From: Sedimentitalea sp039941015
GTDB lineage: Bacteria; Pseudomonadota; Alphaproteobacteria; Rhodobacterales; Rhodobacteraceae
NCBI RefSeq assembly: GCF_039941015.1
Contig: NZ_JBDVFI010000016.1
DNA length: 64,000 nucleotides
Direction: 5' to 3' (one strand)
Shown here: piece after piece, positions 1 through 7,238 of the stretch
Position numbering within the stretch: position 1 is the stretch's first letter
Layout: every line of letters begins with the position of its first letter
Made by a program: the position numbers and the translations under genes
The notes under the pieces: generated by a model
The model's input: only the letters and a program-made list of their open reading frames with translations
Databases searched by the model: none
Told to the model about the DNA's origin: nothing

Positions 1-236
1 GTCCACAACCCAAACCTCCATCCTTGTTTCAATCTCGAAGGCACAATAGCGGACATCCGTGCGCGTTGCAGCATCGGTCGTTCTGGGGCTCGTTTTAACA
101 TTTCGCTGCGGTTAGCCGGAAGGTCCGCTGCCGGAATGCGATGCCCTCAAGCGATCCCCTGGCAACGCCCACACCGATCCAGGCACGTGAGCAATGAAGG
201 GTAAGTTGCACCGGCCCGCAATCAATGGCGACAGGG
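1..236. other. Left-edge non-coding stretch
   Basis: No open frame with a credible start or recognisable protein similarity was found here. It is the downstream flank of the minus-strand propeller gene. It may contain the remains of a neighbouring gene cut by the window edge. Confidence 0.4.
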
Positions 237-1472
237 TCAGCTGTCCGGGTGCACCCGAACGCGCATCACGGTGTTCGTTGCGCTCTGGTGGATCAGAAGC
301 GCCGAGCCGTCGCGGGTGACCCGCATGTGCCTGAGGATCCCGGCGTGGATGTCGCCAGACGGGATTGGCCAGCTCTGGAAGCTTTCGGCAACGGGGTCGA
401 AGCGGACCAGCATGTCCGGCCGCATGCCGGATTCATTGTACCACACCGCATTATCGAACCAGGCAATGGCATAGGGGTGCGAGCGCGACCCGCTCGGGCT
501 GGGCCACTCGCGCACCGCGCCGCTCTTGGGGTCGAACTGTCCGATGCGGCCACGGCCGGAATTGACGTACCAGATCGTGCCATCCGGGGCGATGTCCAGC
601 CGCCGGATATGGCTGTCGGTGTGCGGGATTTCGTGGCTGGTGACCGCAAGGCTTTCGGGATCAAGGCTGAACAGGTGGTTCGACCCGTTCGCCGCCACCC
701 AGATCGTGCCGTCATTGGCCTGCTTGATCCCATACGGGCGCGCGCCGGGCACGGGCATGGTGACAAGATCAACGGTGCCCGACACCGGATCGACCCGACC
801 GACCCTGTTGCCGCGCTGCACGGTGAAGTAGACACGTCCATCCGGCGCCACGATCGCCGAATGCGGATCGCCCGCGGCCGGGTCGGGCATCGGGTAGATC
901 GTTATCTCGCCGGTTTCCGGATTAAGCTGGCCCATGGTGCCGTTGCCATTGCCGGTGTACCAGATCATGCCATCTTCGGCGGCCGTCACCGTATGCGCCC
1001 GCGCTCCGGATGGCAGATCGTATTCGCGCATCGCTCCGGTTTCCGGATCCAATCGTGTCACCACATCGGCCCATTGTCCGGTCCACCAGATCGATTTATC
1101 TGGCGCCTCGACCGGGTCCCGTGCCCTCTGGCCGCGGGTCGGCCCTGACCAACTCTCGAAGGCGATCTGCACCGGCCCGTCAACGCGTACAGGCGCACGC
1201 GCGTCGCTGGGTGGGAAATGCTCGGTCAGGTAGGCGGAGATGATATCCAGTTCAGGGGTGCCGTTGAGATCGATCATCGTCAGGGCCAACGTCTTCCAGT
1301 CCTCAGCCGAATAGCCGAGCGCGTTACGAATGTTGCGTGTGCCATGACAGCCCGTACAGGACGCCATCACGAGTTCCTGCCCTTCTCCCGGAGGCAGGTC
1401 CTGCGCCGAAAGCTGAACCGGTAACATTGCCAGGGCCGTCGTCATCATCCGAAGAAAGTTGCGCATCGCCAT
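237..1472 (-). CDS. Secreted cytochrome c / virginiamycin B lyase-like beta-propeller protein
   Basis: A 411-residue protein. An N-terminal signal peptide (about residues 1-23, ending ...LSAQ) is followed by a small c-type haem segment with the CTGCH motif (C39, C42, H43). The remainder is a seven-bladed-propeller-like region of repeated WY/IW and 'DP..G' blades, as in the streptogramin lyase Vgb family. The start is placed at 1472 because AAAGG lies just upstream and the longer frame would add residues before the signal peptide. Vgb enzymes linearise streptogramins, but haem-fused periplasmic homologues are common and probably do redox or sensing chemistry, so antibiotic inactivation should not be assumed. 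It stands alone, divergent from the gene at 1814. Confidence 0.8.
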   Translation of the reverse strand: MAMRNFLRMMTTALAMLPVQLSAQDLPPGEGQELVMASCTGCHGTRNIRNALGYSAEDWKTLALTMIDLNGTPELDIISAYLTEHFPPSDARAPVRVDGPVQIAFESWSGPTRGQRARDPVEAPDKSIWWTGQWADVVTRLDPETGAMREYDLPSGARAHTVTAAEDGMIWYTGNGNGTMGQLNPETGEITIYPMPDPAAGDPHSAIVAPDGRVYFTVQRGNRVGRVDPVSGTVDLVTMPVPGARPYGIKQANDGTIWVAANGSNHLFSLDPESLAVTSHEIPHTDSHIRRLDIAPDGTIWYVNSGRGRIGQFDPKSGAVREWPSPSGSRSHPYAIAWFDNAVWYNESGMRPDMLVRFDPVAESFQSWPIPSGDIHAGILRHMRVTRDGSALLIHQSATNTVMRVRVHPDS

Positions 1473-1813
1473 CCTGCCTTTGCCCGAGCGCTGTTGCCCG
1501 GCTGACTGGCAAACCCTTACCACCGTTCCCGAGTCGCAAGAAGCAAGCAGGATGAGCTGTGCAGCTCCATAACCCTTTTTTGATCTCGAAGTATCGGGCT
1601 TGCTGCACGCGGCTGCGGGGCGCTACCCGCTTATGCCTTTTACGACCACGACAAATATCTCGACCGGGTATAGTGTTTTCTGGAAGCCGAAATAGGTGGC
1701 CTTTACGAGACGAATTGGAGCGAAACACCGCCTTAAGCATCTAATATAGTAGGATAAAACACACTTTCATGGTAGACTCAACCATAGGTAATTCCACCAG
1801 AAAGGCCGCTGAA
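1473..1813. other. Divergent intergenic region
   Basis: The region between the minus-strand propeller gene and the plus-strand gene at 1814 must hold both promoters. The part near 1740-1800 is AT-rich (TAATATAGTAGGATAAAAC). No gene was seen. Confidence 0.4.
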
Positions 1814-2323
1814 ATGTCCCGTGTTCCTACATCCGTTCGCGCTGTCTGGAAGTCGGCCGAGCTGCTGATTGCGTTCCATAAGAACAAGAACAAGCAGAGG
1901 CGGGACGCGCCCTATTTCTGGCGCCCAAAGGATGCGTTTGCCCGCCTGCTGGCCAAGCCCGAAGACCAGGAGACCGTCGTTGTTCTGCGCGGCGCTGACG
2001 ACAATGACGATGTGCAGATCAAGATGCACTCGGATAAAATCGTGGTCCGCCGTGATCGCGCCCTTGGCTGGTCCGGCGTCGTTCTGGACGACACCCAGAT
2101 CAGGGTCGTGGTCGATAATGTTCTGATCCGCATCGATCCGGACGGCGGCGTCGTGGTCGAGAAGGACGCCGAGAAAACGCACCTCGAAGGCAGTGGCGAA
2201 ATCTTCCGCTTTACCCCCAACACACAGATCAACGTCTCCGCCGATGGCCGTCGGATGTGGCGGGAAACCGAAGACAATGTTGACGGCTTCTCCCCGGACG
2301 GCCTGGTTTCGCGCCGCAAGTAA
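1814..2323 (+). CDS. Hypothetical protein, 169 aa
   Basis: Not recognised. The start at 1814 follows AGAAAGG with a good spacing; an upstream ATG at 1769 has no ribosome-binding site. The protein is soluble and charged: a basic N-terminal helix (AFHKNKNKQRR) is followed by alternating beta-type segments rich in D, V and I (residues about 55-130) that resemble a small all-beta domain. No signal peptide or membrane segment is present. The 74-residue gene that follows starts 17 bases after its stop, so the two are probably cotranscribed. Codon use is typical of a high-GC alphaproteobacterium. Confidence 0.6.
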   Translation: MSRVPTSVRAVWKSAELLIAFHKNKNKQRRDAPYFWRPKDAFARLLAKPEDQETVVVLRGADDNDDVQIKMHSDKIVVRRDRALGWSGVVLDDTQIRVVVDNVLIRIDPDGGVVVEKDAEKTHLEGSGEIFRFTPNTQINVSADGRRMWRETEDNVDGFSPDGLVSRRK

Positions 2324-2340
2324 TCGGCAGGGAGTCCACT

Positions 2341-2565
2341 ATGATCTCACTTTATCGCCGCGCCATGACCCTGATCTATCTGCATGTCTATCTGGCGGGC
2401 CACGCACAGCAGGCCCTGCCCCGCCGATTGCGCATGGCCATCGCAGGCTCGCAGTTGCACCGTGCCTGGCTGGTTGGGTTCCTTGGGTTCTTCGAGCAGG
2501 ACGGTGTCGCCTACGGTCCTGCCTATCCTTACGCGGAAAACGCAACTCGGCTTCGATCCATTTAA
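2341..2565 (+). CDS. Small hypothetical protein, 74 aa
   Basis: A short frame starting with ATG 8 bases after GGGAG and placed 17 bases downstream of the 169-residue gene. The sequence contains a moderately hydrophobic middle (LVGFLGFFEQ) and a basic N-terminus. No family was recognised. The ribosome-binding site and operon position support it. Confidence 0.45.
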   Translation: MISLYRRAMTLIYLHVYLAGHAQQALPRRLRMAIAGSQLHRAWLVGFLGFFEQDGVAYGPAYPYAENATRLRSI

Positions 2566-2823
2566 GGGCTGTTGATGCTCGGCCCCTGCCCCGCCCTTTG
2601 GGCGTTGCACCGCGCTCTGGTCTCTGGCGAGCAGAGCTGACCTTCACCCCGCACCCTTCGCGCCCATCCTCCCTGATCCATTGATGCGCGCCCTGTCTCA
2701 TCCGAGCCAGGACGCGCAGTTTGTCTCATGGTCGGCTGCGGCCTTTTGAACGACCTATTCGGGAAACGATCACTGGGGCAGCGGGGGTTTCGTCGCCAGC
2801 TCCGAACGCCCCGATCCCGGGTG

Positions 2824-2841
2824 GCACGGCTTTGGCCGTGC
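2824..2841. repeat. Perfect 7-bp hairpin
   Basis: GCACGGC-TTTG-GCCGTGC, a perfect stem with a four-base loop. It lies just ahead of a second hairpin at 2846-2862. Confidence 0.75.
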
Positions 2842-2845
2842 GTCT

Positions 2846-2862
2846 GGGGACCGCCGGTCCCC
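2846..2862. repeat. Perfect 7-bp hairpin, second of a pair
   Basis: GGGGACC-GCC-GGTCCCC, a perfect stem with a three-base loop, separated from the previous hairpin by four bases. Neither is followed by a T-run, so they do not look like ordinary terminators. Confidence 0.75.
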
Positions 2863-2872
2863 CACCGCAACC

Positions 2873-2964
2873 CTGAAATCTGCACCCAAAGGGTTTCCCC
2901 GGCCTTCCGCACCTTCGGTTTGTGCAGACCGGGTGATCCCCCTCCCCTTTGGGTTTGATTTCAG
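2873..2964. repeat. Large imperfect inverted repeat (about 20-bp arms)
   Basis: The arm at 2873-2893 pairs with 2945-2964. CTGAAATC pairs with GATTTCAG, and CCCAAAGGG pairs with CCCTTTGGG, with a short internal mismatch. A competing inner pairing joins TCTGCAC (2879-2885) with GTGCAGA (2922-2928). This may be a structured RNA, an origin-type element or a protein-binding site. Confidence 0.65.
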
Positions 2965-3109
2965 CATTGCGGCGGTTCCCCCCCCCTGCCCTCGCCGGGT
3001 GGCAGGCTTTCAGGAGAGGGACGCGCTTTGCGCTCTCTCGCCAGAAACCCCGCCCTGATTTTCGGCATCAAGACCGGAACCGTGGCATCCCCACAAAGGA
3101 ACGTCAGAC

Positions 3110-3304
3110 ATGGTTTTTCAAAACCCGAGTTTCACCCGCGCCTTGGCGCATGACATGGACACCGGTGAAGACACGGCCCGCTTCCAGGACCGTTGGGCAT
3201 GCGTTGCCAGCGATGGACAAACCCACTTGCATCCGACGCAGCGCGGCGCAGAAAAACGGACCCACCGCGCCGAGGTTGCCGAACACAAGGAGACAAGGGC
3301 ATGA
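3110..3304 (+). CDS. Small hypothetical protein, 64 aa, first gene of a coupled operon
   Basis: The ATG follows AAGGA by eight bases, and the stop overlaps the next start as ATGA at 3301-3304. This translational coupling is the main evidence that it is real. The product is hydrophilic and rich in H, R, E and T. No family was recognised. Confidence 0.5.
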   Translation: MVFQNPSFTRALAHDMDTGEDTARFQDRWACVASDGQTHLHPTQRGAEKRTHRAEVAEHKETRA

Positions 3305-3816
3305 ACTGCTTTGCATTCCACAAACAGCACGATCCGCGTCACCTTCAGAACGTCCAGAGCGTTGCGGCGCTTGAACTGGCAAGCGGATGCCATCTGCCAG
3401 ATGACTTCGGCGGGTGGCCGCTCGGCCTTGCCGATAACTGGAATGCCGCCGCAGAACAGGAGGCTTTTGATACCTGTAGAACCCTCGGCGACATGGCACG
3501 CGCCTTTCTGAAATGGCGTGCAGCGGAATTGGACCGCCAGATCGGCGCAGGGACTGTTTCGGCGGTCGCGGAAGACTCTCCCACCAGCAGTCGCCGCAGC
3601 ATCCATTTTTTTAACACCGAGGATGAAGCGATCAGCTACCGCGACAACCAAGGAACCGGCGGCTGGATCTTCGTGTGCGATGATAAAGGCGAAGCGACGA
3701 TCTTCCCCTATCAAATGACGCCCGGCGACATTCTCAAGACGGGCTGGACCAGCTGCTCCGGCGGGCGGTTTATCGGGTCGACGGGCAAGATTGTCCGGCA
3801 GGAGGACGTGGCATGA
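3301..3816 (+). CDS. Hypothetical plasmid protein, 171 aa
   Basis: The start at 3301 has AAGGAG nine bases upstream; the longer frame from 3193 has no such site. The middle gene of three joined by ATGA overlaps on both sides. The sequence has two parts: an alpha-helical N-terminal half, and a C-terminal half with a 'GGWIFVCDD.G...I.PYQMTPGDILKTGW' beta-rich pattern. No catalytic motif was recognised. The operon may belong to plasmid maintenance or establishment, but this is a guess from position only. Confidence 0.6.
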   Translation: MNCFAFHKQHDPRHLQNVQSVAALELASGCHLPDDFGGWPLGLADNWNAAAEQEAFDTCRTLGDMARAFLKWRAAELDRQIGAGTVSAVAEDSPTSSRRSIHFFNTEDEAISYRDNQGTGGWIFVCDDKGEATIFPYQMTPGDILKTGWTSCSGGRFIGSTGKIVRQEDVA

Positions 3817-4166
3817 CTTTCATCAAGAAACCCGCAGTGTCGCTCTTGAAGGGGCGGCACATCACCGCCGCCGACAAGCGGACCATTGTGGAAGGCATCG
3901 ACTGGTTGCGGGCAGAGTTCGCGGCCAGCATCGCCGCTCTGCCGGAACAGATCCCCGATTATGCCGCGATGTGGGTCAGACGCGGCAGATCATCCAAACG
4001 CTACAGCATCGCGCCGACCGGCGACCGTGACAGCTACGCCGTGACAATCCGAGAAAACTACCGCACTGATCTGGGTGAGAAGCGCCAACGAAATATGACT
4101 GTTAGGGTTCGGGTGGCAAACATTGAGCCGCTTTACATGCCTTCATCGGAGGGCACGGGGCCATAA
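3813..4166 (+). CDS. Hypothetical protein, 117 aa, last gene of a coupled operon
   Basis: Starts with ATG overlapping the previous stop (ATGA). It contains a helical N-terminal region and a basic, beta-rich C-terminal region (residues about 55-110). The last 34 bases overlap a minus-strand gene remnant at 4133-4348. No family was recognised. Confidence 0.55.
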   Translation: MTFIKKPAVSLLKGRHITAADKRTIVEGIDWLRAEFAASIAALPEQIPDYAAMWVRRGRSSKRYSIAPTGDRDSYAVTIRENYRTDLGEKRQRNMTVRVRVANIEPLYMPSSEGTGP

Positions 4167-4348
4167 GCCTCGCTTTTCTGCGTTCCCGTTTGCGCAGAAT
4201 CGTGAACCGCCTCAACAATCACCCACGCCATGCAGTCCTTCCCCCGGCACTGTGGACAGGTCAGGCTTCCGGTGATCCACCGCAAAATTTCTGTCTCGGT
4301 ATACCGTTGGCGCAGCCAGTAACTGTGTAGAAACTTCGTGTCAGCCAG
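4133..4348 (-). pseudogene. 5'-truncated zinc-knuckle-like gene remnant
   Basis: On the minus strand a stop-free frame of about 70 codons reads as a convincing protein end with a CPQCRGKDC cysteine cluster followed by MAWVIVEAVHD. It is preceded by a TAG at 4351-4349 and has no usable start codon. I read it as the C-terminal part of a small metal-binding protein whose front was lost at the junction with the replication module. Confidence 0.4.
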
Positions 4349-4796
4349 CTAAGAGAATCGCTCTGCCGTGTTCTTGCGATGGGCGCTCACAAGATGAACG
4401 GCTTTTCGCCGATGCGAAGTTTCTGCACATTGGGTCCATGTGTAGGCTCAATGGAAAAATCCGCTCAGAGGCGTGGTATACGCATTCTTTTGCGTCCACC
4501 GTAGTGTTGTTGCCACCGTCATCGATTTGACAGCCGTGCAATGGCCAAAAAGTAGTTTTAATACAAGCAGATGTTGACGAACTACCAAGTAGATCAGGTA
4601 GCCAGTTAATTTGCGCCCGTGTCAACTTGGTGCCGTTGGCTAAGGAATCCACAAGATGTAGGGTTTGTCCCGATAGGCTGTCAGTACAAGGTTTGCTGTG
4701 GAAAACTTGTTGCTCGACTCGCGGTTACTCGTTAATGACACTTATGTAAGGTAAATCGCGCTAAAAGCGATATTTTGTCGAGAGCGGGCAGCGACT
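4349..4796. other. repABC upstream region
   Basis: About 450 lower-GC bases before repA with no credible gene. It should hold the repABC promoter and possibly a RepB-binding partition site. A short inverted repeat ATCGC-N7-GCGAT (4755-4771) lies 26 bases before the repA start. No canonical repABC parS palindrome was found by eye. Confidence 0.45.
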
Positions 4797-6002
4797 ATGA
4801 GGGAATTCGAGAACAACGAGGCGACTAGGCCTTTCGATGAGATCATCCTTCAGCAAGGAGAATTGATTTCTGACAGGCTCAATATGTTGCGCATGGAGCA
4901 GTATCCTCCTGATGCGCAAAAGAGTCTACGCCAGTTTACCCTGGCCGAAGTAGCTTACTTCCTCGGGGTGACCCAATCCAACATCAAGAAATTGCACCTT
5001 GAGGGAAAAGGTCCGGAGCCGACGACGTCATCCTCAGGGCGGCGCAGCTATTCGGCGCAACAGATGCTTGAGTTAAGAGCTTATCTCGACAAGCATGGTC
5101 GTTCCGGGAAGAAACGATATGTGCCACATCGTCAAGACGGTGAAGATCTTCACGTCGTATCGGTTGTGAACTTTAAGGGTGGTTCGGGCAAGACCACTAC
5201 TGCAGCGCATCTTGCTCAGCACCTAGCGCTGCGCGGTCATCGGGTTCTGGCGATCGATCTGGATCCTCAAGCATCGCTTACGGCGCTCCATGGCATTCAA
5301 CCAGAGTTGGATGAGGTCCCCTCTCTTTACGAGGCATTGCGTTACGATGGCGAACGGCGCTCCATCACTGAAGTGATCCGTTCAACGAATATTCCAAACC
5401 TCGATATCGTTCCTGCGAGTCTGGATCTTCAGGAGTACGAGTACGATACGCCGGTCGCCTTGACGAGCCGGGATCCGCAAGCTGGCCGTGCTTTCTTCAC
5501 TCGGATATCCGAGGCGTTGAAGGAAGTTGATGACCTATACGATATCGTCGTTATCGATTGTCCTCCACAGCTAGGTTACTTGACCCTAACGGCACTCACC
5601 GCCTCAAGTTCAGTTCTTATCACCGTCCATCCTCAAATGTTGGACGTGATGTCGATGAGCCAGTTTCTTCTCATGTTGGGCGGAATTATGAAAACGATCC
5701 GTGATGCGGGGGCTCAGATGAACCTGAAATGGTTCCGCTACCTTGTGACCCGATTTGAGCCGACGGACAGCCCGCAAAAGCAAATGGTTGGCTTCATGCA
5801 AGCCATGTTCCCAGGCCAGATGCTGCAATCTCATATGGTTAAATCTACAGCGATTTCCGACGCGGGCATCACCAAACAAACCCTATATGAGGTTGAGCGG
5901 GCCCAGTTTGTGCGCGCCACATATGATCGCGCGCTGAACTCGCTCAATGCTGTAAATGACGAGATCACTGACCTCATTCACGAAGCTTGGGGGCGACAAT
6001 GA
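4797..6002 (+). CDS. repA: RepA, ParA-type partition ATPase of a repABC plasmid
   Basis: A 401-residue protein of standard RepA length. A helix-turn-helix lies near residues 46-70 (LAEVAYFLGVTQSNIKKL). It is followed by the deviant Walker A motif KGGSGKTTT (127-135), Walker A' (LDPQAS) and Walker B-like IDCPP. RepA with RepB segregates the plasmid and represses the operon. The order repA-repB-repC on one strand, with the antisense RNA between repB and repC, fixes the identification. The N-terminus chosen is the first ATG. Confidence 0.97.
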   Translation: MREFENNEATRPFDEIILQQGELISDRLNMLRMEQYPPDAQKSLRQFTLAEVAYFLGVTQSNIKKLHLEGKGPEPTTSSSGRRSYSAQQMLELRAYLDKHGRSGKKRYVPHRQDGEDLHVVSVVNFKGGSGKTTTAAHLAQHLALRGHRVLAIDLDPQASLTALHGIQPELDEVPSLYEALRYDGERRSITEVIRSTNIPNLDIVPASLDLQEYEYDTPVALTSRDPQAGRAFFTRISEALKEVDDLYDIVVIDCPPQLGYLTLTALTASSSVLITVHPQMLDVMSMSQFLLMLGGIMKTIRDAGAQMNLKWFRYLVTRFEPTDSPQKQMVGFMQAMFPGQMLQSHMVKSTAISDAGITKQTLYEVERAQFVRATYDRALNSLNAVNDEITDLIHEAWGRQ

Positions 6003-6080
6003 TGGAGGCTTTTGACAGCCGTGCAGATTTGAGAATTGAGACCAGAAAAAGCCTCAAGACAGCCAGTTTGGAGGGACATA

Positions 6081-7073
6081 ATGGCACGTAAAGACCTCTT
6101 GAAAAGCGTTATGGATCCAGCTGCCGAAAAAGCATCTGATGGCGGTCGCACAAATTACGCCATGCGCGGTGCGTCCAAATCCATGAAGGTCTCCATCGAC
6201 AGCCTCGCCGAAGACGCGCGCCGAATGGTGGATGGCGAAACGATTGTTGAAATATCGCCGGACATAATCGACAGCTCCTTTGTCAGTGATAGGCTCGGGG
6301 TTGATGACGAAGCGTACCAAGAACTCAAGGCCTCTATTAAATCGGGGCAGCAAGACACGCCTGTATTGTTGCGCCCCCATCCCGATGCATCTGGACGCTT
6401 CATGGTCGTCTTCGGCCATAGGCGCGTGCGCGCCGCGACTGAGTTGGGACGCATGGTTCGTGCTGTTGTCAAAACCATGGACGACGTTGCCCATATTCTT
6501 GCACAGGGTCATGAGAACACAGCTCGGGCGGATCTATCGTTCATTGAGAAAGCGGTCTTTGCAAGAAGCCTATCAGAAATTGGGCAGCCTAAAGATGTCA
6601 TCATGTCTGCACTGACTGTAGATGGAACACTTCTTTCCCGAATGATGTCCGTTGCACAGCAGATTCCCCGCGACATTATAGATGCTGTCGGTCCCGCAAA
6701 ACAAATTGGCAGGGATCGCTGGGAAGGCTTCAAGAAGTTGATGGTCGCCCCGGCAAACGTGAAGTTGGCGCAGCAATTGGTGGCAGAACAAAGCTTTTCT
6801 GAATTGCAAAGCGACGCACGGTTTGAACACCTCCTAAGCAAGCTTACTGAAAAGGGCCAGGCGGTTCGGAAGAAGGCGAAACGTGCGAGTCCGGAAAAGC
6901 GGACTTGGACCGCCAACGGCGGACGGATCAAAGGTGTAGTAGGCAAGTCTGGCAAAGCGTTCAGCGTCTCACTGACATCAACAGACGCCTCGGCGTTCGG
7001 TGACTATCTAGCCGAGAATCTTGATGGCCTCTACCAAGCATTTCTTTCGCAAAAACAGGAGAAGACCAAGTGA
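6081..7073 (+). CDS. repB: RepB, ParB-type partition protein
   Basis: 330 residues. The start at 6081 follows GGAGG by seven bases, whereas the upstream ATG at 6036 lacks a site. The ParB/Srx-like N-terminal domain is visible (VLLRPHP...FGHRRVRAATELGR), followed by the GHENTARADLSFIEKA segment typical of ParB/RepB. A basic helical linker (VRKKAKRASPEKR) precedes a C-terminal dimerisation region. RepB binds parS sites and works with RepA. Confidence 0.96.
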   Translation: MARKDLLKSVMDPAAEKASDGGRTNYAMRGASKSMKVSIDSLAEDARRMVDGETIVEISPDIIDSSFVSDRLGVDDEAYQELKASIKSGQQDTPVLLRPHPDASGRFMVVFGHRRVRAATELGRMVRAVVKTMDDVAHILAQGHENTARADLSFIEKAVFARSLSEIGQPKDVIMSALTVDGTLLSRMMSVAQQIPRDIIDAVGPAKQIGRDRWEGFKKLMVAPANVKLAQQLVAEQSFSELQSDARFEHLLSKLTEKGQAVRKKAKRASPEKRTWTANGGRIKGVVGKSGKAFSVSLTSTDASAFGDYLAENLDGLYQAFLSQKQEKTK

Positions 7074-7082
7074 ACTAACGGC

Positions 7083-7137
7083 AAAAGAAAAGCCCCCAAA
7101 CCGAGCGGCCTGAGAGCTGATCTAATCAATTTGAACA
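7083..7137 (-). ncRNA. repABC counter-transcribed RNA (incompatibility RNA)
   Basis: A minus-strand promoter (TTGACA at 7171-7166, 17-base spacer, TATCTA at 7148-7143) fires into the repB-repC gap. The predicted transcript of about 55 bases ends in a hairpin. AGCTCTC (7118-7112) pairs with GGGGGCT (7097-7091), using G-U pairs, and is followed directly by TTTCTTTT. This is the architecture and position of the known small antisense RNA of repABC plasmids, which lowers RepC synthesis and sets copy number and incompatibility. Confidence 0.8.
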
Positions 7138-7142
7138 CCTGA

Positions 7143-7171
7143 TAGATACCTCTCTCGCGAATCGCTGTCAA
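7143..7171 (-). promoter_or_regulatory. Promoter of the antisense RNA
   Basis: Perfect -35 TTGACA, 17-base spacer and -10 TATCTA, read on the minus strand. It is among the best sigma70-type matches in the window. Confidence 0.8.
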
Positions 7172-7207
7172 CAAAGCAACACCGATTAGGTGAACGGATT
7201 TCTTTTG

Positions 7208-7226
7208 CCTCCACATAAAACGGAGG
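7208..7226 (+). promoter_or_regulatory. Hairpin that can hide the repC ribosome-binding site
   Basis: CCTCC at 7208-7212 is complementary to GGAGG at 7222-7226, the putative ribosome-binding site 12 bases ahead of the repC ATG. Pairing would block repC translation. This fits the known model in which the antisense RNA shifts the leader into such a structure. Confidence 0.6.
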
Positions 7227-7238
7227 TGGAATACAGGC

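Larger units (their letters stand above)
2566..3109. other. Long non-coding, hairpin-rich region
   Basis: More than 500 bases without a convincing gene; the frames here look like shadows caused by high GC. It contains several perfect short hairpins: CGCCC-TTT-GGGCG at 2592-2604, 2824-2841 and 2846-2862, plus a large imperfect inverted repeat at 2873-2964. Its structure suggests a functional non-coding element ahead of the three-gene operon starting at 3110. Confidence 0.6.

Noticed and set aside
225..1148. Long plus-strand frame opposite the propeller gene
   Set aside because: It is antisense to a gene with clear domains and signal peptide, and its translation is rich in R, H, A and P as expected for a shadow frame.
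4341..4652. 103-codon minus-strand frame before repA
   Set aside because: No ribosome-binding site, no recognisable features and irregular composition; more likely part of the control region.
4349..7238. Search for a canonical repABC parS palindrome
   Set aside because: No convincing GTTnnnnGCnnnnAAC-type site was seen by eye around repA-repC; it may lie outside the part I could check reliably.
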